DNA of 26,677 bases, taken from positions 1 through 26,677 of the forward strand of contig JAQEDJ010000032.1 in assembly GCA_027669525.1 (NCBI GenBank). The letters run 5' to 3'. Numbering within the stretch: the stretch's first letter is position 1; the number at the start of each line of letters is the position of its first letter. The notes under the pieces were generated by a model. That model made no database searches. It was not told where the DNA came from and saw only the letters and a program-made list of their open reading frames with translations. Source of the DNA: Coriobacteriaceae bacterium AM48-5. Its GTDB lineage: Bacteria > Actinomycetota > Coriobacteriia > Coriobacteriales > Coriobacteriaceae. The translations under genes and the position numbers were made by a program. This document shows positions 1-9,309 of the stretch, piece by piece.

Positions 1-279
1 ACCTGCGGAAACGAGGTGATGGCCAGGTGCCGGGAGCTATCTCCGCGTTGCGCTAGCTGCGGAAACGCGTGTTCCGTTCAGGCTGTTGCGTTGAGATTGA
101 AAATCAACCATTTTTTGCGGGAAAAACGGTATATGAAAAATCTTTACCAACCACTCCAACCGCTGCTATCTGGGCGATATGTCAGTTTGGCGATGTGCCG
201 AAGAAAAAACGTTTTACCAATGTTGAGCATCACACGGTCTGCACCGTTGCGTGCGGACCATATTTCCAAACCGATTGTT
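1..279. other. Intergenic region without a supported gene
   Basis: I see no convincing coding region here. Open frames exist (for example 16-348 on the plus strand) but have no ribosome-binding site, no recognisable protein features and AT-rich stretches unlike the coding DNA of this window. The 10-base word CTGCGGAAAC occurs twice (3-12 and 57-66) and again at 15421-15430, so part of this region may belong to a dispersed intergenic repeat. A small TTGA-AAA-TCAA palindrome lies near position 97-107. Confidence 0.5.
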
Positions 280-309
280 TTGGCTAGACGCGTCGCTTTG
301 GGGTACCAT
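280..309 (+). promoter_or_regulatory. Candidate sigma-A promoter of the P-type ATPase gene
   Basis: A -35-like TTGGCT (280-285) and a -10-like TACCAT (304-309) are separated by 18 bp. Transcription would begin near 315-317, immediately before the first leader hairpin at 319. That fit supports the assignment, although both hexamers deviate from consensus and no start site is known. Confidence 0.45.
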
Positions 310-315
310 AGCTCC

Positions 316-427
316 ACTATCAACTGCCGCTCAGCACGGCAGCCTTGATGAGCCCTTGCCCTTCTCCTGGGAATTATGATCGGGCATCAATCTGCTGAGT
401 GGCCCGAATCCCAGGAGGGGACTCTAT
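316..427 (+). promoter_or_regulatory. Structured mRNA leader with competing helices and an occluded ribosome-binding site (candidate riboswitch)
   Basis: Seen directly: hairpin 1 has stem ATCAA+CTGCCG (319-329) pairing with CGGCAG+TTGAT (337-342, 345-349), with loop CTCAGCA (330-336). Hairpin 2 has CTCCTGGGA (364-372) pairing perfectly with TCCCAGGAG (409-417), which contains the Shine-Dalgarno of the ATPase start at 428, plus an inner CGGGC/GCCCG stem (381-385, 402-406). The loop of hairpin 2 carries TGCTGAG (393-399), the exact complement of loop 1. CATCAA (385-390) can pair with TTGATG (345-350) and GGG (382-384) with CCC (353-355). This gives a long-range alternative helix of about 16 bp that cannot coexist with hairpin 1. 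I infer a translational switch. I could not match it to yybP-ykoY or another family I know, and the ligand is unknown. Confidence 0.6.
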
Positions 428-3106
428 ATGCAAAAGGAATACCTGTCCGCCGCGCGGAGGTGCTCAGCGACCAAGGTGTCGATGAGAACCTCGGCCTGAG
501 CAACGACGAGGCGTCTTCGCGCCTCGCCAAGACAGGCCCTAACAAGCTCGAGGAAGCTGAGAAGACGCCGCTGTGGAAGCGTTTCTTTGAACAGATGGCT
601 GACCCTATGGTCATCATGCTGATCGTTGCCGCCGTCATCAGTGCGCTCACGGGCATGGTCAAGGGCGAGCCCGACTTTGCCGATGTTGCCATCATCATGT
701 TCGTCGTTATCGTCAACTCGGTGCTGGGCGTGGTCCAGGAAGCCAAGAGCGAGGAGGCCCTCGAGGCCCTGCAGGAGATGAGTGCGGCGCAGTCCAAGGT
801 GCTACGCGACGGCAAGCTCGTGCACCTGCCGAGCGCCGAGCTCGTGCCCGGCGACGTGATCATGCTCGAGGCGGGCGACTCCGTCCCGGCCGACTGCCGC
901 GTGCTCGAGAGCGCCACGATGAAGATCGAAGAGGCCGCGCTCACCGGCGAGTCCGTGCCCGTCGAGAAGCATGCCAACGTGATCGAGCTCGCCGCCGGCA
1001 CCGACGACGTGCCGCTCGGCGACCGTAAGAACATGTGCTATATGGGCTCCACCGTCGTGTACGGCCGTGGTCGCGCCGTCGTGGTCGGCACCGGCATGAA
1101 CACCGAGATGGGCAAGATCGCCGGCGCCCTGGCCGAGGCCAAGGAAGAGCTCACGCCGCTGCAGGTGAAGCTCGCCGAGCTCAGCCGCATCCTCACCATC
1201 ATGGTTATCGTCATCTGCGTCGTCATCTTTGGCGTTGATATCATCCGCCACGGCGTGGGCAACGTTCTTACCGACCCGACCGCCCTGCTCGACACCTTTA
1301 TGGTTGCCGTCTCGCTCGCCGTCGCCGCCATCCCCGAGGGCCTTGTTGCCGTCGTGACCATCGTCCTTTCGCTTGGCGTGACCAAGATGGCCAAGCGCCA
1401 GGCGATTATCCGCAAGCTCTCTGCTGTCGAGACCCTTGGCTGCACACAGACCATCTGCTCCGACAAGACCGGTACCCTTACCCAGAACAAGATGACCGTC
1501 GTCAAGCACGAGCTCGCTGCGCCCAAGGAGAAGTTCCTGGCCGGCATGGCGCTGTGCTCCGATGCTCAGTGGGACGAGGAGCTGGGCGAGGCCGTGGGCG
1601 AGCCGACCGAGTGCGCGCTCGTCAACGACGCCGGCAAGGCTGGCCTCACCGGCCTGACTGCCGAGCATCCGCGCGTGGGCGAGGCCCCGTTCGACTCGGG
1701 CCGCAAGATGATGTCCGTGATCGTCGAGACCTTGGATGGCGAGTACGAGCAGTACACCAAGGCGCGCCCGACGTGGTGATCGGCCTGTGCACCCATATCT
1801 ACGAGGGCGAAAAGGTCGTCCCGCTGACCGAGGAGCGTCGCGCCGAGCTCGTGGCCGCCAACAAGGCCATGGCCGACGAGGCTCTGCGCGTGCTGGCGCT
1901 GGCAAGCCGCACCTACACCGAGGTCCCGAGCGACTGCAGCCCCGCTGCGCTCGAGCGCGACTTGGTCTTCTGCGGCCTGTCCGGCATGATCGACCCGGTC
2001 CGCCCCGAGGTCGCCGAAGCCATCCGCGAGGCCCACGACGCTGGCATTCGCACCGTCATGATCACGGGCGACCACATCGACACCGCCGTGGCCATCGCCA
2101 AGCAGCTGGGCATCGTCACCGATCGCAGCCATGCCATCACCGGTGCCGACCTCGATCGCATGAGCGACGAGGAGCTCGACGCGCACATCGAGGACTACGG
2201 CGTGTACGCCCGCGTCCAGCCCGAGCACAAGACCCGCATCGTCGAGGCCTGGAAGTCGCGTGACCAGATCGTGGCCATGACGGGCGATGGCGTCAACGAC
2301 GCCCCGTCCATCAAGCGCGCCGACATCGGCGTGGGCATGGGCATCACCGGTACCGATGTCACCAAGAACGTCGCCGACATGGTACTTGCCGATGACAACT
2401 TCGCTACCATCATCGGCGCCTGCGAAGAGGGTCGTCGCATCTACGACAACATCCGCAAGGTCATCCAGTTCCTGCTTTCGGCCAACCTTGCCGAGGTGTT
2501 CTCGGTGTTTATCGCCACGCTCATCGGCTTTACCATCTTCCAGCCGGTGCAGCTGCTGTGGGTGAACCTGGTCACCGACTGCTTCCCCGCGCTCGCGCTG
2601 GGCATGGAGGATGCCGAGGGCGACATCATGAAGCGCAAGCCGCGCAACGCCAAGGACGGTGTCTTTGCCGGACATATGGGTCTGGACTGCGTGGTCCAGG
2701 GCCTAATCATCACCGCGCTGGTGCTGGCGAGCTTCTTTGTGGGCGTGTACTTTGACATGGGCTACATCCACATCGCCGATATGATCGCCGGCAATGCCGA
2801 CGAGGAAGGCGTGATGATGGCGTTCATCACGCTCAACATGGTCGAGATTTTCCACTGCTTCAATATGCGCAGCCGTCGTGCGTCGCTGTTCACCATGAAG
2901 AAACAGAACAAGTGGCTGTGGCTTCCGCCGCGCTGGCACTGGTGCTGACGGTGATCGTGACCGTGCAGCCGACGCTTGCCGAGATGTTCTTTGGCCCCGT
3001 GACGCTTGAGCTCAAGGGCGTTGTCGCTGCCCTGGGCCTGGCCTTCCTGATCATCCCGCTGATGGAGATCTACAAGGCGATCATGCGCGCGGTCGAGAAG
3101 GAGTAG
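428..3106 (+). CDS. P2A-type calcium-transporting P-type ATPase (interrupted by three -1 frameshifts)
   Basis: ATP-driven cation export pump of the inner membrane, most like SERCA/PMCA-type Ca2+ ATPases. In order it shows an actuator TGES motif (about residue 172), the M4 motif AAIPEGL, the phosphorylation motif DKTGTLT (Asp about 346), the hinge TGDGVNDAP (about 618), and the M5/M6 residues NLAE and LLWVNLVTDCFPALALG, which in Ca2+ pumps form the ion site. Inferred length is 893 aa, normal for the family. I choose ATG 428 because AGGAGG (413-418) lies 9 bp upstream. An upstream in-frame alternative at 376 would put the leader hairpin inside the coding region. Breaks: near 452-454, at 1761-1762 (YTKGAPD needs GGG) and at 2920-2921 (GGG to GG). 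All three are single-base losses, so sequencing error is more likely than pseudogenisation. Ca2+ specificity is inferred; Mn2+ or Mg2+ is possible. The leader RNA probably regulates its translation. Confidence 0.9.
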
Positions 3107-3129
3107 GTCGAAAGGCCATCCTTCCCACC

Positions 3130-3220
3130 GGCCCGACCGCCTGCGGGGTTTCTTCCTCGCTGGTCCTCGCGCTTCGCGCTGCGGGATCGCTCGGAAGAAA
3201 CCCCTCCCGGCGGGCGGGCC
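3130..3220. repeat. Large GC-rich palindrome after the ATPase gene
   Basis: A perfect 12-bp inverted repeat, GGGGTTTCTTCC (3145-3156) and GGAAGAAACCCC (3193-3204), is extended by imperfect outer arms (3130-3144 against 3205-3220). It encloses a GC-rich core with its own CGCGC-TTC-GCG-type hairpin. It has no U-tract, so it is not an ordinary terminator; a separate terminator follows at 3262. It could be a REP-like dispersed repeat or an mRNA 3'-end stabiliser. Confidence 0.6.
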
Positions 3221-3261
3221 TCGGATAACCTCTCGGGACCATTGGCTGAGGGAAAGTTTGT

Positions 3262-3295
3262 GAGCTGGTCGGGCTTTGCCCGGCCAGCTCTTTTT
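3262..3295 (+). terminator. Intrinsic terminator downstream of the ATPase gene
   Basis: A 13-bp stem beginning GAGCTGG and ending CCAGCTC (one G-T pair) has a TTT loop and is followed by TTTTTGATTT. It separates the ATPase unit from rsgA. Confidence 0.8.
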
Positions 3296-3343
3296 GATTT
3301 AAAATACCTGCTCAGTTGTGTGGTTTTGTGCTGGGAGGCATCT

Positions 3344-4527
3344 GTGGGCAAGGCTAAGGCTAAAGCGAAGAAAAAGACGACGGGGGCGCGGGCTAAGCGC
3401 GATCGTCGTCGGAAGCTCGCGACCGAACCCCCTGCATCTGCTGAGGAGTTGCTGGCGAGTGTACCGGGGCTTGACGCGCTGCAGGATGTTCCGGCGTTTG
3501 ATGACCTGCCGGTCGATGAAGCTCAGCAGGCTGCCTTTGATGATTTCTGCGCACATGCCGAGGAGCCCGAGCAGATGCAACTTGGCGCCGTGGTGCGCTT
3601 GGATCGTGGGTTTCCGCTGGTGGCGACTGCCGACGATACCTTCCGCGCCGAGCATGCCGTGGGATTTGCCAAGTCGCGCGGTGGGGACGAGGTCCTGCTG
3701 CCTGCCGTGGGCGATCGTGTGGCGGTGCGCCGCGCTCCCGGGCACGATATGGGCGTGATTGAATGCGTGCTGCCGCGCCGTACGAGCTTTGAGCGTTGGC
3801 GCGGCCGTGCCCGCGGAGAGCGCCAGGTGCTCTGCTCCAACGTGGATAGCGTGCTAATCGTGCAGGCGCTCGGTGCCGGTGAGGTGCTGCTCGACCGCGT
3901 GGCGCGCTCGCTGGTGTTGGCGCTCGACTGCGATGCCGAGCCGGTGGTGGTACTCACCAAAGCTGATCGCTGCGATGCCGAGGAGCTCGAGCGCGATCTG
4001 GACCGCGCGCGCCGCCTGGTGGGTCCGGACGTGCGTGTGATCGTGACGTCCTCTGCCGAGGGCCGCGGCCTGGACGAGGTCCGTGCCTGCGTGCCCGCCG
4101 GGAGCTGCGCCATGATTCTGGGCGAGTCGGGTGCCGGCAAGTCGACGCTGCTCAATGCGCTGCTGGGCCACGATACGTTGGCGACCGGCGGTGTGCGCGA
4201 ACGCGACGATCAGGCCGTCACACTACCGTCGCGCGCGTGATGGTGGCACTGCCGGGCGACGCCGGCGTGATCGCCGATGCCCCGGGCCTGCGCAGCCTGC
4301 CGCTCGTGGGTCACGAGCGGGGTCTGGCGCGCGCTTTCCCCGAGATTGTCGAGGCATCGCGCGCGTGCCGGTTTGGCGATTGCACGCATACCCATGAGCC
4401 GGGCTGCGCCGTTCGCGAGGCCGAGGACGCCGGGCAGATCGATAGCCTGCGTCTGGAAACGTTCCAAAACCTGGCGTCATCCATGCGCGTGAGCGCTCAA
4501 ATGCTCGATCCCGATGTCCATCTGTAA
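3344..4527 (+). CDS. rsgA: Ribosome small-subunit-dependent GTPase RsgA (one -1 frameshift)
   Basis: Circularly permuted GTPase that acts in late maturation of the 30S subunit. The order G4-G1-G3 typical of RsgA is visible: VLTKADR (G4), then the P-loop GESGAGKSTLLNALLG (G1), then DAPGLRS (G3-like). The C-terminal zinc motif CRFGDCTHTHEPGCAV follows (Cys-X5-Cys-X-His-X5-Cys type). An OB-fold-like segment precedes the GTPase domain. I choose GTG 3344, with GGGAGG at 3333-3338; the protein then opens with a Lys/Ala-rich basic tail, as in other actinobacterial RsgA. Inferred length is 394 aa. The break is at 4213-4214, where restoring GGG gives DDQGRHTT, the conserved switch-I region. Standing alone between two terminators, it is probably monocistronic. 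Confidence 0.9.
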
Positions 4528-4543
4528 TTGATTTTTCCTATGA

Positions 4544-4580
4544 CAGCCGTCTCCCAACTGTTCGGGAGACGGCTTTTTTT
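4544..4580 (+). terminator. Intrinsic terminator after rsgA
   Basis: AGCCGTCTCCC and GGGAGACGGCT form an 11-bp perfect stem around a short loop, followed by a run of eight T. Confidence 0.9.
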
Positions 4581-4619
4581 TGCTGCGGAAAAGCTTCGAA
4601 ACATACAGTTTGCTGACGT

Positions 4620-4671
4620 GCTGACCAAAACCTTGCCACGAGCTTGACGGGCTGGTCAGCTTTTGGTCAGC
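4620..4671. promoter_or_regulatory. Inverted repeats upstream of the tad operon (possible operator)
   Basis: GCTGACCAAAA (4620-4630) and its exact complement TTTTGGTCAGC (4661-4671) form an 11-bp inverted repeat with a 30-bp spacer. A further GGTCAGC half-site sits at 4654-4660. The repeats lie 111-162 bp upstream of the first tad gene, after the rsgA terminator. A regulator site is a reasonable inference; I could not find a clear promoter next to it. Confidence 0.4.
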
Positions 4672-4781
4672 GATTGGTTTGACATCGAAAACCAAGATTG
4701 CGATTGCGCCGCTTTGCACTCTGACCGCTCAGACAATGGTGGTACGGGCATTCGCCCGGCACTGCCATGAGAGGAGCGGCC

Positions 4782-5441
4782 GTGAACAAGAGCAAGCGCA
4801 TCGCCATCAGTCTGGTCGCGGGCGTGCTCGCTGCTCTGCTCTGCATGGTTTACGGCTCGTCGATCCGCTCGCAAGCCGAACAGGTCCAGGCTGAGACCTT
4901 GGCCAAGTACGGTGGCGATCGCGTCGAGGTTTGCGTCGCGGCGCGCGATATCGATGTGGGCGAGACCCTCGATGAGACCAATGTCATAACCCAGGAATGG
5001 CTGACGAGCCTGCTGCCGCGTGACGCAGCGACCGAGCTGCGCCAGGTGCGCGGCGACGTGACGACTTCGCGTATTCCCAAAAACGCCGTGATCTGCAATG
5101 TCTACACCAAGGCCGAGAGCCGCAAGCTCGAGGTGCCTAAGGGCAAGGTTGCCGTTTCGGTGGCGGTCGATGCCGAGCACTCGGTCGGCGGTGCCACGGG
5201 CGTGGGCAGCTACGTGGACGTGTACGTGCAAAAAGACGGCGTAACCGATCGGCTGTGCGGTGCGTACGTGATCGATACCAGTGAGGATTCCGGTGCCACG
5301 CGCGAGGGCAAGATCGAATGGGTGACGCTGGCGGCTGACCCCGAAGACGTCAAGGAACTGCTGGGCGCCTCGGGCAAGGGAACGGTCAGCTTGACGATTC
5401 CCGCCACGGCGCGCGGCAAAAAGAGCGGAGGCGACGAGTGA
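4782..5441 (+). CDS. cpaB: Flp pilus assembly protein CpaB/RcpC (SAF domain)
   Basis: First gene of the tad operon. The protein (219 aa) has a single N-terminal membrane segment (about residues 7-25, ISLVAGVLAALLCMVYG). An SAF-type domain follows, starting VCVAARDIDVGETLDETNV, where the family pattern is 'A-x-R-x-I-x-x-G-x-x-L'. The C-terminal part resembles the RcpC/CpaB fold. In diderms this protein works with the secretin; in monoderms it is thought to help the pilus cross the cell wall. I choose GTG 4782 over the upstream ATG at 4767 because AGAGGAG lies 6 bp before it. Its stop TGA overlaps the next ATG (TGATG), which suggests translational coupling. Confidence 0.85.
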   Translation: MNKSKRIAISLVAGVLAALLCMVYGSSIRSQAEQVQAETLAKYGGDRVEVCVAARDIDVGETLDETNVITQEWLTSLLPRDAATELRQVRGDVTTSRIPKNAVICNVYTKAESRKLEVPKGKVAVSVAVDAEHSVGGATGVGSYVDVYVQKDGVTDRLCGAYVIDTSEDSGATREGKIEWVTLAADPEDVKELLGASGKGTVSLTIPATARGKKSGGDE

Positions 5442-7089
5442 TGAAGGCGATCTGGCTTGCGTGCTGCGCGTGCGGCGATTACGGGCTGTTGCAGCGGGAA
5501 GTCGAGGGCCGTGATGCGGGTGCACAGGTGCTTCGCGTGGGTGACCTGGACGGGCTGGTTTCCATGGCGCGGGCGTTTCCGTCGCGCCGCGGGGCTGCCA
5601 TCATCGCGGCGTCTCTGTTTGATACCGAAGATGTTCGCAAGGCTGTTGCGCGCCTGACGGCCGAAGGCCGCGTGAGTCGCGTGGTCGTGTTGATAGAAGC
5701 GCTCGATCCGTCGGATATCGAGGGGCTGTTTCGCGCGGGGGCGACCGAGGTCATCGCTGCGCACAGTATATGCGGCAACGGGCGCGCGGGCGAGGGAGCG
5801 GTTGATTCCGATCGGCGCATGACGATTGAGCCCGATGCTTTTGTTGATAGGGAACCCGGGGCGCCTCGCGCTACAAGAGGCCCGCGTGTTGATGATTATG
5901 GAAAAGCGGAAGCCGAGCATGGTCGGCGCCCCGGAACCCCCTTGTATGCGATGACGCTGGAGGGCCGGCGCAGCATGCTGGCGACTCCCCGGCTGTAGAT
6001 ATGGGATACGTGCACGGCGTGCATCTGGTGGATGAGCTCGACGAAGTTGAGGGCTTTGCCGGGTGCGGCGAGTTGTCGCTGATGCAGCATGAGCAGATTG
6101 CGCAGAACGAGCTTGCTTCGCAGACCGAACAAGCTGCCATGCCGGCTTGGACGCAGCGTGTGGTTGCGGCGGAGGAGACGGGGACGCTGGCACCGACGCC
6201 CGCACCGCCGCCTCCGATGCCGCCGGTAGACGCTGCCGCTCCGCAGCGTCGAGCTCCGGTCATCTGCGCCATTTCGGGTTCGGGCGGTTGCGGCAAGTCG
6301 ACGATCGTTGCCACCATGGCACACACATCGTCGCTGTTGGGCTTGCGTGCCGCCGTGCTCGACCTGGACCTGATGTTTGGAAACCTTTACGACTTGTTAG
6401 GTGTCGATGCTCCGCGCGATATGGCGGCGCTTATCGAGCCATCGGCGGCGGGCGCGCTCACCGAGCCGGATATCGTAGCCACATCGATGCGCGTGGCGCC
6501 GGGCGTTACGCTCTGGGGTCCCGTCGCGGCGCCCGAGCAAGCCGAGCTCATGGCACGTCCGGTGGAGCTACTGCTTGATGTCCTGCGTCGCGAATCCGAC
6601 GTGGTCTTTATCGATACCTCGGTCTTTTGGGGCGACGCCGTGGCGGCTGCGGTGGCGGCGAGCGACCGTTGCCTGGTCGTTGGCGATGCTGCGGTGTCGT
6701 CCGCGACATCGGCGTCGCGCGTCATCGAACTGGCAAGTCGAGTAGGTGTGCCGCGCACGCGCATGAGCGCCGTGTTCAACCGGTTCGGTGCGCGCGGGGC
6801 AGACGAGGACGTCGCCATGCGCTTTGAGATTGCCTGTGCGTTGAGCTCCAAGATTCGTATCGCCGATGGCGGGCAGGATCTCGCCGCGCTCATGGCGTTT
6901 GGGCGCGCTGACGAGGCGGTGGGGCAGACCAGTGCTTTTGCGACTAGCATGCGCGAGGCCACGCGCGAGATGCTCGTGGAACTGGGGTGCGCCGTCGGCC
7001 CTTGGGGCGATATGGTCGCCGACCGTGCAACGCGTACCGAACGCCCGCGTATCCGCCTTCCCTGGTTGCGCGAGGGTGATCAGCGATGA
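5441..7089 (+). CDS. cpaE: CpaE/TadZ-like pilus-localisation ATPase (one -1 frameshift)
   Basis: ParA/MinD-family protein that places the Tad machine in the cell. The N-terminal part (about residues 1-125) resembles the atypical receiver domain of CpaE (RVVVLIEALDPSDIEGLFRAGATEVIAAH). A long Pro/Ala-rich linker (APTPAPPPPMPPVDAAAP) leads to a MinD-type ATPase domain with the deviant P-loop SGSGGCGKST (about residue 280), the LDLDLMFGNLYDLLG segment, and DVVFIDTS as Walker B. The frame breaks at 5980-5981; restoring GGG joins the two parts as RRSMLGDSPAVDMGY. Inferred length is 549 aa. Without that correction an annotator would report two proteins (ending at 5998 and starting at 6001). The linker around the break is poorly conserved, so that junction is the least certain in the operon. 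Confidence 0.8.
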
Positions 7090-8413
7090 GCCTGCAAACG
7101 AGGATTAAGGCTGCCGGCGCTGCAGCGGCGGCAGCGCCTGTAGATGCGGGGCGTCGCCGCGCGGTGAAACGACGCACCAAGCGCGCCGTGATGGACCGCA
7201 TGGGTTACGACGAAGTGGCGCGTATCAGCGCCTATATCGACCCGGCACTTGCCCGCTCGGAATTGCGTCCTGCGGTGGAGGCGGCGCTCAATGTTGAGGA
7301 GCCGACCGATCTCGCGACGCCCGAGCGCGAAACCATCATCGACGAGATTTTGGATGACGTGGTGGGCTTGGGGCCGTTGCAGCCGCTCATCGAGGACGAC
7401 ACCGTTACCGAGATCATGATCAACGGCTGCCGCTCGGCTTTCTTTGAACGCGGCGGCGTCTTGTACCCCATCGAGCATGCGTTTGAGGATGATGAACAGA
7501 TCCGTGTGCTTATCGACCGCATCATCTCGCCACTTGGCCGCCGTATCGACGAGCGCAGCCCCATCGTCAACGCCCGCCTCAAAACGGGCTATCGCGTCAA
7601 CGCGGTGATTCCGCCTGTGGCGATTGACGGACCGATTCTCACCATCCGAAAGTTCTCGGACCGTATCTGCTCGCTGGACGAGCTTGTGGGGCTGGGGTCG
7701 CTGCCGCTTTGGTATGCGCAGCTGCTGTCGTGCGCGGTGTCGCTGCGACAGGACCTGGCGGTTGCGGGAGGCACGGGATCTGGTAAGACCACCCTGCTCA
7801 ACGCGTTGTCATGTGAGATTTCCACCGGCGAGCGCATCGTGACGATCGAGGACTCTGCCGAGCTCAAGTTTGCGCATCATCCGCACGTGGTGCGCCTAGA
7901 GGCGCGCGAGGCTTCAATTGAGGGTGAAGGCGCGGTGACGATCCGCGACCTGGTAACTAATGCCCTGCGCATGCGCCCCGACCGCATCGTGGTGGGCGAG
8001 GTGCGCGGTGCCGAGTGCTGCGACATGTTGCAGGCCATGAACACGGGCCACGACGGGTCGCTCACCACACTTCATGCGGGTTCAGAACAGGAGACCGTGG
8101 TGCGTCTGACGTTGCTTGCACGTTATGGCATCGACCTGCCGAGTGAGCTCATCGAGGAGCAGATTGCATGGCGCTCGACGGTATCGTGATGTCCGAGCGC
8201 CACGCCGATGGCAGGCGCTTCGTCTCCTCGTATTCGGGGGTGCGACGCGCCGCATCGGGCGGCGTAGAGCTCGAGCGCTATGTGACGTTCGATGCCGCCG
8301 AGCGCACCTGGACGCTTGACCGCGAGCCGCCGTTTATCGCAGAAGGCCTGCGGTCGGGGACGCTCACACAAGAGGAGGTGGACGAATGGAGATCGCTGTG
8401 CCCCTCGTCGTAG
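7086..8413 (+). CDS. cpaF: CpaF/TadA secretion ATPase (one -1 frameshift near the C-terminus)
   Basis: Hexameric type II/IV secretion ATPase that powers Flp pilus assembly on the inner face of the membrane. It shows the family's [12 protein letters not shown] segment, Walker [15 protein letters not shown] (about residue 227), the Asp box, Walker [12 protein letters not shown] (about residue 300), and the His box [12 protein letters not shown]. The start at 7086 overlaps the cpaE stop by ATGA. The frame is lost at 8167-8168; restoring one base gives [22 protein letters not shown] and continues to a stop at 8413. Inferred length is 442 aa. The last 28 bp overlap tadB. Confidence 0.9.
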
Positions 8414-9309
8414 GGGGCTTGGCAGGGCTTTCTGTCGCGACGGCGTGCGGGGCGGAACCTCGTGTGCCGCAGGTACGCCGGCGGAGCTGGCACGTCAGGC
8501 GCTCGAGACGGTGGCAGAGAAGCTGCCGCGTGAGCTGGTGGAAAACGATCTGCTGAAAAAGATCGCCCGTTCGTGGGCATCGCTGGCTCCGGCGCATCGC
8601 CTTGGCCTCGTGATCGAGGATGCTTCGGGATGTTTGGCGTTTCTGCTGCTATCGAGCGGTGTCTGCTGCGTTTTACTAACGATGGTGTCGTTATCGCCCC
8701 TCGGATTTGCCTTGGGACTTGTTGCTCCGTTTGCCGTTGGTGCCGCTCGGGATGGCTTTGAGAGCCGGCGCGAGCAACACGATGCAGAAGAGGCAATGCC
8801 CGAGGCGTTTACCGCACTTTCCATGTCGCTTGCCTCGGGACATTCGCTGGCCCAGGGCATGCGCTTTGTGGGCGCTCATGCGCAAGAGCCAGTGCATAAC
8901 GAGTTTTTGCGGGTGGCGGCGGCGATCGATTGCGGCATCTCGGCGACCGACGCGCTCGATGACTTGCTCGTGCGTATCGACGCCCCCGGTCTTTCGCTTG
9001 TGACCTTGGCGCTTAAGGTGTCTCAGCGCACCGGCGCTCCGCTTGCCGACTTACTGTCCGAGGCGTCGAGCATGGTGGGGGAGCGCATTGAGCTCAAGCG
9101 CCGCCTGGATGTTAAGACGTCGCAGGCTCGCATGTCTGCGCATATGGTCGCGGCGATGCCGGCGGGCATGTGCGCGGTGTTGGCGCTGCTTTCGGCAGAT
9201 TTTCGTCGCGGTCTTGCGACGCCTGCCGGCGCGGGCGCTGTGGTGCTGGGTCTTGCCTCAACGCCGTTGCCTGGTGGTTATCCGGCGCATTATGCGGGTG
9301 GAGCTATGA
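8386..9309 (+). CDS. tadB: TadB, inner-membrane platform protein (three -1 frameshifts)
   Basis: One of the two GspF-domain platform proteins of the Tad system. ATG 8386 has AGGAGG at 8373-8378 and lies inside the end of cpaF. After a leading hydrophobic segment there is a pair of membrane helices (residues about 80-125, CLAFLLLSSGVCCVLL and LGFALGLVAPFAVG). The GspF core follows: EEAMPEAFTALSMSLASGHSLAQGM and RRLDVKTSQARMSAHMVAAMP. Breaks are at 8472-8473 (GGG to GG), 9256-9257 (CCC to CC) and 9276-9277 (GGG to GG). Repair yields the typical TadB ending LNAVAWWVIRRIMRVEL, with a stop at 9307-9309 that overlaps the tadC ATG. Inferred length is 308 aa. Read uncorrected, tadB and tadC appear as one 551-residue fusion. 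Confidence 0.85.

Noticed and set aside
16..348. 110-residue open frame at the left end
   Set aside because: No ribosome-binding site, low-complexity and unlike any family; it runs through the promoter and first leader hairpin of the ATPase gene.
316..427. yybP-ykoY manganese riboswitch, known to precede P-type ATPases
   Set aside because: The conserved GGGGAGUAG-type core and loops I know for that class are not found; a covariance-model search would be decisive.
1740..1790. Programmed ribosomal frameshifting in the ATPase gene
   Set aside because: No slippery heptamer or downstream pseudoknot is needed to explain it; the same GGG-to-GG loss recurs in many unrelated genes.
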